This document shows, in pieces, positions 8,653 to 16,358 of a stretch of 64,000 nt of DNA. The stretch is from Rhodospirillales bacterium (lineage in GTDB: Bacteria > Pseudomonadota > Alphaproteobacteria > Rhodospirillales > Defluviicoccaceae). The notes beneath the pieces are model-generated. The model did no database searches and was not told where the DNA came from. It worked only from the letters and a program-made list of their open reading frames with translations. The translations under genes were made by a program, and so were the position numbers. The stretch covers positions 124,001 to 188,000 of the forward strand of contig JADJXQ010000007.1 in assembly GCA_016710335.1 (NCBI GenBank), in the 5' to 3' direction. Each line of letters opens with the position of its first letter. The stretch's first letter is position 1.

Positions 8653-9066
8653 CTACGCTCCGTTTTTCTTGAGAGATCCGACGGTAAATCGGTATGCCGG
8701 TCGCGCCGCCCGGTCCTCGTCAGGCACGCCCGACGTGGCGTTGACCGGCGCCGCCTCGGAACTGCCGCTCTCCGCCTCTTCTATTTCCGTGATCGGCGCG
8801 TCGGTGTAGAGATATGTGTCCATCTCCTCCGCCCACTCCGGCATATTCCGTCGCAACCACTCCAGCACCATGCATGCATGTTCGATCTCTTCCTGCATGT
8901 TGTGGAGGAGTATGTCGCGGAGCGCCGGGTCGCTGCAGTCGTCGGCGCGCTGGCGATACCAATCGACCGCTTCGATTTCTTCTCCCAGCGAAACGATCGC
9001 CTGGTGCTGGTTGAGCGTCTGTTTCGTCAGATTTTCTCGCGGTGCATGCAGGTTTTCGCTCGACAT
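8653..9066 (-). CDS. Encapsulated ferritin (EncFtn) cargo protein
   Basis: A 137-residue ferritin-like protein. Two helices carry the ferroxidase ligands: EEIEAVDWYRQRADDC (Glu on helix 1) and MQEEIEHACMVLEWL (Glu and His on helix 2), as in R. rubrum EncFtn, where an annular decamer forms the diiron site between subunits. An acidic linker follows, then a C-terminal FTVGSLKK, the encapsulin cargo-loading peptide. Inside the shell it oxidises Fe(II) for mineral storage. Start chosen at ATG 9066 because MSSENLH is the family N-terminus; a longer frame extends to 9147. Confidence 0.95.
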   Translation of the reverse strand: MSSENLHAPRENLTKQTLNQHQAIVSLGEEIEAVDWYRQRADDCSDPALRDILLHNMQEEIEHACMVLEWLRRNMPEWAEEMDTYLYTDAPITEIEEAESGSSEAAPVNATSGVPDEDRAARPAYRFTVGSLKKNGA

Positions 9067-9165
9067 CTTCGTTCGCGCTCCCCGGTATATTGAAAACAGA
9101 AGAAATCGATTGGCCGCACCCACTTCTGAGCACGCCGCAGCGATCATTTCGATTCAGGCTTTTAG

Positions 9166-9378
9166 TCACTCAGTCTCGTCTTTCTGCTCTACGCTTTTTT
9201 CCGCCTTCCGGACGATGTCCTTCACCTTGGCCGTCACCTTTTCCAATGGCCCGGCGCCGCGAAGTTCGGTGCCGCAGTGACCACACACGAGGTGGTCCTC
9301 AGCAAGTCCGGCTGCCGGGGCAACTGCAACGACCGCGCCGCAGTTCGGGCAGATGATTTTCAATCCCTCCGCCATCAC
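9166..9378 (-). CDS. Small zinc-ribbon protein upstream of the encapsulin operon
   Basis: A 70-residue protein with two CxxC knuckles (CPNCGAVV and CGHCGTEL) spaced like a zinc ribbon or rubredoxin-type fold, then a charged helix (VTAKVKDIVRKAEKS). It lies 99 bases upstream of EncFtn on the same strand. A functional link to iron storage is attractive but unproven. Two adjacent ATG codons (9378, 9375) are possible starts. Confidence 0.7.
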   Translation of the reverse strand: MMAEGLKIICPNCGAVVAVAPAAGLAEDHLVCGHCGTELRGAGPLEKVTAKVKDIVRKAEKSVEQKDETE

Positions 9379-9439
9379 CCCGATCCTCGCCGCTGTCGCC
9401 TGTCCGATCGGGACACAATGGGGTCGGCGGCGCCGGAGG

Positions 9440-10219
9440 TCAATTCATTGAGATGCCGCCCAGCCGTCGGTCGGGCGGCGAAGCGGGAACACCGTAGGAA
9501 TCAGCGATGAAGGAGAGAGCATCGAAGTCATGAATGGTCGCCCGCCCAAACCCGAGGGTGACCAACCCATCTTCACGAAGCACCTTCAACGTGCGGTTGA
9601 CGTGGACAACACTGAGACCGAGAGCGTCCCCGATCATCTCCTGCGTCAGCGGCAGTTCGAAGGTGTCGTCGCCAGCCAGCCCGACCCTATTCAGCCGTTC
9701 GAACACTTCGATCAAGAAGTGCGCGACGCGCTCCTTTGCGTTGCGCCGGCCCAGGCTCACTGTACGCTCGGCGAGCATCTCGTACTCGGCGGCGATCAGC
9801 GTTTCGACAGCGGCGGTGAAACCGACACACGTCCGACTTTCGTCGCCGAGGTTGCGGCGCGCGACCGAGTAGATGGACGTCTCGGTCAGCGCGGCAACGA
9901 ACTGCTTCGCCGTCGGCGTGAAGGGACCGACAATATCCCCCGGCACCAGAACGTTGACGACATGGCGGCGGCCATTCCCGAGCAGCCGGTAGCGGTAGGC
10001 CCAGCCCCTTGCAAGGAACAAGAGTTCGCCAATGAAATCGCCTTCCGCAAAGATATCCATGCCTTGCGGGATATTGCGGACGCTGCAGCCGCCGAGGACG
10101 CCGCCGACACCGTTATCGAGGCATCCCGCGGCGGCGAGCTTGCGAAAGAGGGGGCCGCGTTCATGAAGGGCGGCGAGGATGCTCGTTGCGCGTGCGTCTT
10201 GCCTCGCGTCCAATTTCAT
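9440..10219 (-). CDS. Crp/Fnr-family transcription regulator
   Basis: A 259-residue regulator with an N-terminal cyclic-nucleotide-binding-like beta-barrel (VRNIPQGMDIFAEGD, GELLFLARGWAYRYRLLGNGRR) and a C-terminal winged helix (LTQEMIGDALGLSVVHVNRTLKVLREDGLV). Its cysteines do not form the Fnr iron-sulfur pattern, and the cAMP-contact arginine motif is not convincing, so the ligand is unknown. Such proteins in alphaproteobacteria often respond to oxygen, NO or redox state. Start at ATG 10219; a longer frame to 10285 exists. It is upstream of, and co-oriented with, the zinc-ribbon and encapsulin genes. Confidence 0.88.
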   Translation of the reverse strand: MKLDARQDARATSILAALHERGPLFRKLAAAGCLDNGVGGVLGGCSVRNIPQGMDIFAEGDFIGELLFLARGWAYRYRLLGNGRRHVVNVLVPGDIVGPFTPTAKQFVAALTETSIYSVARRNLGDESRTCVGFTAAVETLIAAEYEMLAERTVSLGRRNAKERVAHFLIEVFERLNRVGLAGDDTFELPLTQEMIGDALGLSVVHVNRTLKVLREDGLVTLGFGRATIHDFDALSFIADSYGVPASPPDRRLGGISMN

Positions 10220-10359
10220 GCTGGTCCCGCCCTTCCGCCTCTGCCGGGTTCCTCTAAAACGTTCGATGCAAGGGAATTGTTCCACACGGCGGGCGTGGAG
10301 ACGGCCTCGGCAGGCTCCGCCCGCGAGGCCGCTGTTGTCTCAGGCTTATGCCGCCTCGG

Positions 10360-11259
10360 TCACGCCTGGCGGGCGTCGATGACGCCGCGGCGGATGTCGC
10401 GGGTGCGGCTGAACGTCTCGAACAACTTGTCGCCCTCTCCCCAGCGCATCGCCCGCTGCAACGCCGTCAGATCTTCCGAAAAACGCTGCAGCATCTCGAG
10501 GACCGCATCCCGGTTGTTCAGGAACACGTCGCGCCACATGGTTGGATCCGAGGCGGCAATTCGCGTGAAGTCGCGGAAGCCGCCGGCCGAATAGCGGATC
10601 ACCTCCGTCTTCAAGTGGTCCTCGAGGTCGGTCGCGGTGTTGACAATGGTGTAGGCGATCAGGTGCGGCAGGTGCGACGTGATGGCGAGCACTTGATCGT
10701 GATGGCCGGCATCGAGCACCTCGACCAGCATGCCGGCGCGCCGCCACAATTCCGCGACCCGCTGCACTGCGCCCTCGTCCGCGCCGGGCGGCGGCGTCAG
10801 CACGCAGAACCGGCCAGCGAACAGTTCCGCAAAGCCTGCCGCCGGTCCGGAATGCTCGGTCCCCGCGATCGGATGGCCCGGCACCAGATGAACGCCCTCC
10901 GGCAGGTGCGGGCCGACGTCGCGGATGACGCTCTGCTTCACAGATCCCACGTCGGAAACGATGCAGCCGGGACGCAAGCCGGGCGCCATCGCCTCGGCGA
11001 TCCCGGCATAGGCGCCGAGCGGCGTGCTCAACATCACCAGGTCGGCGTTCTCGACTGCGCGGCGCGGGTCCGTGGTGGTGCTGTCGGCAAGGCCCAGGTT
11101 CCGCGCCGCATCCAGAGTGGTTTGGGTTCGCGAGCACACGGCGATGTGCCCGGCCAAGCCATCGCGGCGGACGAGGCGCGCCAAAGACGAGCCGATCAGG
11201 CCGATGCCGATCAGGGCGATGCGTTCAAACAAGGGCTCTGCGGCAGGCTCGGTCATCAT
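10360..11259 (-). CDS. tyrC: Prephenate/arogenate dehydrogenase
   Basis: A 299-residue NAD(P)-dependent TyrA-type dehydrogenase for tyrosine synthesis. The Rossmann motif ALIGIGLIGSSLAR sits at residues 15-28. The catalytic and substrate-binding segment HLVPGHPIAGTEHSGP contains the catalytic His. Later blocks (ITSHLPHLIAYTIV, GGFRDFTRIAASDPTMWRDV) are typical of the short, ACT-less cyclohexadienyl dehydrogenases of alphaproteobacteria. Its ATG immediately follows the hisC stop (TAGATG), indicating translational coupling. Choice between prephenate and arogenate as substrate cannot be made from sequence. Confidence 0.95.
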   Translation of the reverse strand: MMTEPAAEPLFERIALIGIGLIGSSLARLVRRDGLAGHIAVCSRTQTTLDAARNLGLADSTTTDPRRAVENADLVMLSTPLGAYAGIAEAMAPGLRPGCIVSDVGSVKQSVIRDVGPHLPEGVHLVPGHPIAGTEHSGPAAGFAELFAGRFCVLTPPPGADEGAVQRVAELWRRAGMLVEVLDAGHHDQVLAITSHLPHLIAYTIVNTATDLEDHLKTEVIRYSAGGFRDFTRIAASDPTMWRDVFLNNRDAVLEMLQRFSEDLTALQRAMRWGEGDKLFETFSRTRDIRRGVIDARQA

Positions 11260-12351
11260 CTAACCCATGAAGGCTGCAAGAGCCGCAGCGACCGCCCGCA
11301 TTTCGTCTTCCAGGCCGATGGTGATGCGGAGACAGTCCGGCAGTTTGTAAGCCTCCATTCGCCGGGTGATGATTCCATGCTCCTTGAGGAAAGCATCGGC
11401 CGCTCGTGCATCGCGGTTGGAGACGGCGGGGAAGCGGACCAGAACGAAATTGCAGACGCTATCGTCGACACCCAAGCCGAGGCTTCGAAGTTCCCGGGTC
11501 AGCCACACCCGCCAGCGGTCGTTGTGCGCCTTGGCCTGCCCGAAAAACGCGACGTCGTCGATGGCGGCATATCCGGCGACCTGGGCAAGGGACGAAACGT
11601 TGAACGGGTTCCGCACCCGGTTGAGGATGTCGGCGATCGCCGGTGGGCAATAGGCCCAGCCGAGGCGGAGGCCGCCCAGCCCGAAGATCTTGGAGAAGGT
11701 CCGCGTCATGACGACGTTGCCGCCGCCGTCCTCCACAAGCCGCTCGCCGGCGGCATAGTCATCGGCATCCATGTACTCGGCATAGGCCGCGTCGATGACC
11801 AACAACACTTGATCCGGCAGACCCGCGCGGAGCCGCCGCATCTCCCGGTCCGGAATGTAGGTGCCGGTGGGATTGTTGGGATTGGCGATGAACACGATGC
11901 GGGTGCGCTCCGACACGGTCGCCAGCAGCGCATCCACGTCCGTCGTCAGCCGGGTTTCGGGTGCGGCGACCGGTGTCGCACCGGCCGCTCGCGCGGCGAT
12001 CGGATACATGAGAAAGCCGTGCTCGGAATAGAGAACCTCGTCGCCGGCGCCGGCATACGCGCGACACAGCAGGCCGATTAGTTCGTCCGATCCCGCGCCG
12101 CACACCACCCGGTCGGCGTCCACGTAAAAGCGCTGCGCAATGGCTGCCCGCAAGGCATGGCAGCCGCCATCGGGATAGCGGTAAGCATGCGCGGCGGAGT
12201 CCTGCAATGCGGCGATGGCTTGAGGACTGGCTCCAAGCGCACTTTCATTGGAGGCGAGCTTGATCACGCGCCGTGCGCCCGCAATGAGCGACTCGCCGCC
12301 GACGTAGGGCGCGATGCCGCTGATTCCAGGACGTGGAACCGGCGCGTTCAC
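11260..12351 (-). CDS. hisC: Histidinol-phosphate/aromatic aminotransferase
   Basis: A 363-residue fold-type I PLP enzyme. Motifs are KLASNESALGASP (N-terminal arm), VCGAGSDELI, NPNNPTGTYI, the Asp of VLLVIDAAYAEY and the PLP lysine in TFSKIFGLGGLRLGWA near residue 218. GTG start overlaps the TGA of the chorismate mutase gene by 4 bases. Position between chorismate mutase and tyrC suggests that in vivo it transaminates phenylpyruvate or prephenate as well as, or instead of, imidazole acetol phosphate. Confidence 0.93.
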   Translation of the reverse strand: MNAPVPRPGISGIAPYVGGESLIAGARRVIKLASNESALGASPQAIAALQDSAAHAYRYPDGGCHALRAAIAQRFYVDADRVVCGAGSDELIGLLCRAYAGAGDEVLYSEHGFLMYPIAARAAGATPVAAPETRLTTDVDALLATVSERTRIVFIANPNNPTGTYIPDREMRRLRAGLPDQVLLVIDAAYAEYMDADDYAAGERLVEDGGGNVVMTRTFSKIFGLGGLRLGWAYCPPAIADILNRVRNPFNVSSLAQVAGYAAIDDVAFFGQAKAHNDRWRVWLTRELRSLGLGVDDSVCNFVLVRFPAVSNRDARAADAFLKEHGIITRRMEAYKLPDCLRITIGLEDEMRAVAAALAAFMG

Positions 12352-13322
12352 GGAGCCTCCGGCGTTGGGGACCCGAAATGGTGCTCCGCGACCGCGCCGC
12401 TGCGAGCAACCTCCGGCCGAGGCGCCGGCGGCGCCGATAGCGCGGCCGGGCGGGGCTGCGGGCCGAGTTCCGCCAACGTCAGCGGGGTCGCGTAGCCCCC
12501 GATCACCGTCATGTGCGACATGCGATTGCTGAACGCCTCCTTGGCCGCAGCCAGTCGTGGGTCCTCCGGTGCAAGGCAGCCCTCCACCTCCACCAGATAC
12601 AGCCACGATTGCGGCCGGTGGTCCTGTTCCCAGATTGCCGCGGACCTCGGCTCCAGCCCGGACGCCGCCAGTTCACGCCCGCACTGGTCCAGACTGAGCC
12701 GGTCGGTGAGGTCGAAGGCGAGATACGTGCGGTCGCGCCCCGTCGGCGTAATCGAGATCGGGCAGATCGTCAGCGCCTCGAGCCCACCGCCGATTCCATT
12801 GGCGGGTCCCGCGAACGGCAGTCGCCCAATGATGCGCGGCACTTCCGGCTGGTCGCTGGCCAGCAACCGCCACCACGGGTCGGGGTCATCGGAGCGGGGC
12901 AACGGCAGCACCCCGACCACGGCATCCTGCCGTTGCACGGCCTCGATGACCGAGCGCAGCGACCCATGCCGGCTCATCGGCGTGAACATGCCGAAATGAT
13001 CGCGCGCCAGATCCCAGTATCCGGCCTCCGACGGGGGCATGAACACGGCAACCGAAAACGGCCCCTCGAAGCTGAGAGTGGCCATGATCAGATGCCGCCA
13101 GATCGCCGTTAGCTCGCGCCGGGGAAACGCTCCCTTGTGCCGCGCCAACAATCGGTAGACGATCTCGGCCTCGCGGGACGGGCGGATCTTGATGGGCATG
13201 TCCCGCTTGAGATCGGAGACCGTGTCGATCAATTCGGTCCGCTGCATGATCAGGTCATGAATGGCGTCGTCGATGGCGTCGATCTTCCGCCGTACGGCAT
13301 CGAGGGATTGCGCGGCATCCAT
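12348..13322 (-). CDS. AroQ chorismate mutase with long C-terminal domain
   Basis: A 324-residue protein. Residues 1-95 are a complete AroQ helical chorismate mutase (AVRRKIDAIDDAIHDLIMQR, KIRPSREAEIVYRLL), converting chorismate to prephenate. The remaining residues look like a degenerate periplasmic-binding-like prephenate dehydratase core followed by an ACT-like segment (RTYLAFDLTDRLSL, SWLYLVEVEG). I do not see the dehydratase TRF active-site motif, so that activity is probably absent. Start ATG 13322. It begins a three-gene operon with hisC and tyrC and is divergent from metX. Confidence 0.88.
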   Translation of the reverse strand: MDAAQSLDAVRRKIDAIDDAIHDLIMQRTELIDTVSDLKRDMPIKIRPSREAEIVYRLLARHKGAFPRRELTAIWRHLIMATLSFEGPFSVAVFMPPSEAGYWDLARDHFGMFTPMSRHGSLRSVIEAVQRQDAVVGVLPLPRSDDPDPWWRLLASDQPEVPRIIGRLPFAGPANGIGGGLEALTICPISITPTGRDRTYLAFDLTDRLSLDQCGRELAASGLEPRSAAIWEQDHRPQSWLYLVEVEGCLAPEDPRLAAAKEAFSNRMSHMTVIGGYATPLTLAELGPQPRPAALSAPPAPRPEVARSGAVAEHHFGSPTPEAP

Positions 13323-13501
13323 GTTCCGGTTCCGAAAATTCCCAATGAAGGAACGGACGCAGGGCGGCCCGCTTTTGATGATGGCGACCGCAAGGGAAGA
13401 CAGTGATAGAGAGACGGCCGTTGAAAAGCAAAGAAAACGTTGGCACATTCCGACGCCAATGCTCGCGGTCGCCGACCGCCGTTAGAGGCTTGCACTCGCC
13501 C

Positions 13502-14698
13502 ATGGTCAGATCGGAAACAACCGCACGCGCCTTCGGCGGCAGCGACAACTTTCCTTTGCCGGGGCATCGCGTGCTGATCGGCACCGAAGCGCCGCTCAGG
13601 CTGGACTGCGGGATCGAGCTCGGCGACTTCCCAGTTGCCTACCAGACCTACGGCCGCATGAACCGGGATCGCTCCAACGTGATCCTGGTGTGTCACGCCC
13701 TCACCGGCGACCAGTTCGCTGCGGAGGTGCATCCCGTCACCGGCAAAGCCGGCTGGTGGCAGACGATGATCGGTCCCGGCAAGCCGCTCGACACGCGCCG
13801 CTACTGCATTCTCTGCGCCAACGTGCTGGGCGGCTGCATGGGGTCAACCGGCCCGAGCGAGATCAACCCCGAGACGGGCGAACCTTGGGGGCTTTCGTTC
13901 CCGGTCATCACCATTGCCGACATGGTCCGCGCCCAGGCGATGCTGCTCGACCATCTCGGCATCACCCGGTTGTTCGCGGTCATCGGCGGGTCGATGGGCG
14001 GCATGCAGGTGCTCGAATGGGCCTCCCTTTATCCGGAGCGCGTGTTCGCCGCCGTTCCCATCGCCACCGCCGCACACCACAGCGCCCAGAACATCGCGTT
14101 TCACGAGGTCGGACGACAGGCGATCCTCGCCGACCCCGACTGGTGCGGCGGGGACTACTTGCGCCACGGCAAGACCCCGCACCGCGGCTTGGCGGTGGCG
14201 CGCATGGCGGCGCACATCACGTATCTGTCGGAGCACAAGCTCACCGAGAAGTTCGGGCGGCAGCTGCAGGACCGGGAGGCGGTGACGTACGGCTTCGACG
14301 CGGATTTCCAAATCGAAAGCTACCTGCGCCACCAGGGGATCAGCTTCGTCGAGCGTTTTGACGCCAACTCCTATCTGTACATCACCCGGGCGATGGATTA
14401 TTTTGACATCGCCGCGAAGCATGGCGGCATCCTCGCCAATGCGTTCCGGGAGACCCCGGTCCGCTTCTGCGTCATCTCCTTCACCAGCGACTGGCTCTAT
14501 CCTACATCCGAGAACCGGACCATCGTGCGCGCCTTGAACGCCGTCGCCGCCAACGTGAGTTTTGCGGAAATCGTCTCCAACAGCGGCCACGATGCCTTCC
14601 TGCTCGACGAACCGGAATTCATTCGCGTGCTCGGAGGCTTCCTGAACGGGGCCGCCGCGCACTGCGGCCTGGCGGGCGCGCCCGGCTCGGGGCGGTGA
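13502..14698 (+). CDS. metX: Homoserine O-acyltransferase
   Basis: A 398-residue alpha/beta-hydrolase acyltransferase of methionine synthesis. The nucleophile elbow is IGGSMGGMQVLEW (Ser about 164), with Asp in FTSDWLYP (about 330) and His in NSGHDAFL (about 363). NVLGGCMGSTGPSEINPETG is the family signature block. Some MetX proteins use succinyl-CoA instead of acetyl-CoA; I cannot settle acyl specificity by eye. Start ATG 13502 chosen; the frame is open further upstream. The next gene, metW, overlaps the stop, as in most alphaproteobacteria. Confidence 0.95.
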   Translation: MVRSETTARAFGGSDNFPLPGHRVLIGTEAPLRLDCGIELGDFPVAYQTYGRMNRDRSNVILVCHALTGDQFAAEVHPVTGKAGWWQTMIGPGKPLDTRRYCILCANVLGGCMGSTGPSEINPETGEPWGLSFPVITIADMVRAQAMLLDHLGITRLFAVIGGSMGGMQVLEWASLYPERVFAAVPIATAAHHSAQNIAFHEVGRQAILADPDWCGGDYLRHGKTPHRGLAVARMAAHITYLSEHKLTEKFGRQLQDREAVTYGFDADFQIESYLRHQGISFVERFDANSYLYITRAMDYFDIAAKHGGILANAFRETPVRFCVISFTSDWLYPTSENRTIVRALNAVAANVSFAEIVSNSGHDAFLLDEPEFIRVLGGFLNGAAAHCGLAGAPGSGR

Positions 14699-15315
14699 TG
14701 GAAGCGCCGGCGCGAAGCATTCGTCCCGACCTCAGGTTGATCGCGGATATGATCGAGCCACGCTCCCGCGTGCTCGATGTCGGCTGCGGCGCCGGCGAGC
14801 TACTCCATTATCTGGTGTACGATAAGAACGTGGACGGCCGCGGCATCGAGTTGTCGAGCGAAGGCGTCAACGCCTGCGTCAGCGCCGGCCTTTCAGTGAT
14901 CCAGGGCGATGCGGAAACGGACCTGTTCGATTATCCCGAAGCGGCGTTCGATTACGTGGTGCTCGGCCAGACCCTGCAGGCGATGCTGGCGCCGAAGACG
15001 ATCCTGGAACAGATGCTGAGGATCGGCCGGCGCGCCGTCGTGTCGCTGCCCAATTTCGCGCACTGGCGTCACCGCCTCTATCTGCTGTCCGCCGGCCGCA
15101 TGCCGGTCAGCGCGACCTTGCCCTACGAATGGTACGAGACTCCCAACCTGCACCTGTGCACGATCAAGGATTTCGTCGTCATGTGCGAAACCATGAACAT
15201 CGCAATCGAGCGCCGCATCTGTCTCGATCCGCGCGGCGTCCCGCACCGCTTCGGCCGCGGTCTCCTGTTCGCGAACCTGCTCGGCGCAGAGGCAGTTTTT
15301 CTCCTGCGGCGCTAA
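14698..15315 (+). CDS. metW: Methionine biosynthesis protein MetW
   Basis: A protein of about 205 residues with a class I methyltransferase-like SAM motif (VLDVGCGAGELLHYL). The family blocks GRGIELS, VLGQTLQAM and SLPNFAHWRHRLYLL are present. MetW works with MetX; partner studies suggest that it activates or forms a complex with the acyltransferase. ATG 14698 overlaps the metX TGA (TGATG); GTG 14695 is also possible. Confidence 0.95.
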   Translation: MEAPARSIRPDLRLIADMIEPRSRVLDVGCGAGELLHYLVYDKNVDGRGIELSSEGVNACVSAGLSVIQGDAETDLFDYPEAAFDYVVLGQTLQAMLAPKTILEQMLRIGRRAVVSLPNFAHWRHRLYLLSAGRMPVSATLPYEWYETPNLHLCTIKDFVVMCETMNIAIERRICLDPRGVPHRFGRGLLFANLLGAEAVFLLRR

Positions 15316-15347
15316 AACGCGGCCCGCGGCGGAGAGACGAGGAGAAC

Positions 15348-16280
15348 ATGGGGCAAAATTCGGCGTCCCCGCCGGCCGATGGGTTGTGGGAGAGGGTCGT
15401 TCGGCGAGCCGAACGCGCGCTCATCTCAGGAGCGCTGTCGCCGATCCGGACCGAAGAGCATGTGGTGGATGCGGACCGGGTCCGGTTTGTGGTCCGCGTC
15501 GTTTCCAGCATCCGGGCCAAAGCGCGGGAGGGTTTGAAGGATCCAAAAGGAGGGGATCCTCAAGAGGAAACGACAGACCCGAGGGACGATCCGTTTCTCC
15601 CGTATGACCCGGAGCTGTTCGTCGCCGACCTCAGCGACACCCATGTTCTGCTGTTGAACAAGTTCAACGTTCTTGATCACCACGTGCTGGCCGTCACTCG
15701 CCTATACGAGGACCAGGAAGCACCGCTGACCAAAGCGGATTTCGCTGCGTTGGCCCGCTGTCTACAGGCGGTCGACGGGCTCGGCTTCTACAATTGCGGG
15801 GCCGCAGCGGGAGCAAGCCAGCGTCATAAACATCTGCAAGCGGTAGCCCTGCCGTTGACGAGGGTCGGTCCGGCCATCCCCGTCGAGTCCCTGCTCGCCG
15901 AGGCCCGATTCGACGGGCGGATCGGCGCCGTCCGGGAGTTTGGCTTCCGCCACGCCATCATCCGGCTCGAAGCGCCAGCGTCCTCTGCATCGGCGCTGGC
16001 GCTGGAATTTCACGGCGCTTACAGGCAGCTCCTGTCAGCGACCGGAATCGGCGTCGAAGCCCTGGACCGGGCGGACCGGCGGCTCCCGCCTTACAATCTT
16101 CTGGCGACCAGCTCGTGGATGCTTCTGGTTCCCCGCTCCCGAGAGCACTTCGGTTCCGTCTCCATCAACGCACTCGCTTTCGCCGGCTCGATGTTCGTAA
16201 GCGACGCGGCGCAACTGCAGGAAATCGCTGCGGCCGGACCGATGGCGGTGCTCGGCCATGTCGCGGTACGCGAGGACTGA
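15348..16280 (+). CDS. Ap4A phosphorylase / ATP adenylyltransferase-like protein
   Basis: A 310-residue protein with the HIT-like catalytic motif SQRHKHLQAVALPL (HxHxQ, near residue 159), in which the central His is adenylated. Other blocks fit fungal and cyanobacterial Ap4A phosphorylases: HVLLLNKFNVLDHHVLAVT, YNLLATSSWMLLVPR and the final SINALAFAGSMFV. The expected reaction is phosphorolysis of diadenosine tetraphosphate to ADP and ATP. Start ATG 15348 follows AGGAG. It follows metW by 32 bases and is convergent with the PhaC-like gene. Confidence 0.85.
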   Translation: MGQNSASPPADGLWERVVRRAERALISGALSPIRTEEHVVDADRVRFVVRVVSSIRAKAREGLKDPKGGDPQEETTDPRDDPFLPYDPELFVADLSDTHVLLLNKFNVLDHHVLAVTRLYEDQEAPLTKADFAALARCLQAVDGLGFYNCGAAAGASQRHKHLQAVALPLTRVGPAIPVESLLAEARFDGRIGAVREFGFRHAIIRLEAPASSASALALEFHGAYRQLLSATGIGVEALDRADRRLPPYNLLATSSWMLLVPRSREHFGSVSINALAFAGSMFVSDAAQLQEIAAAGPMAVLGHVAVRED

Positions 16281-16310
16281 GCACGGCTCGACGGAACTCC
16301 GGAACGAGAA

Positions 16311-16330
16311 AGGGCGCCCGAAGGCGCCCT
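16311..16330 (-). terminator. Terminator of the PhaC-like gene
   Basis: Perfect 8-bp stem AGGGCGCC-CGAA-GGCGCCCT. On the minus strand it is followed by TTTCTCGTT, so it fits termination of the leftward gene ending at 16359. Confidence 0.7.
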
Positions 16331-16358
16331 CATCGGCTGCGATTGCAGCGACCTCTTG

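Noticed and set aside
13323..13501. Possible SAM riboswitch before metX.
   Set aside because: I could not find the conserved SAM-II or SAM-I core in the divergent region.
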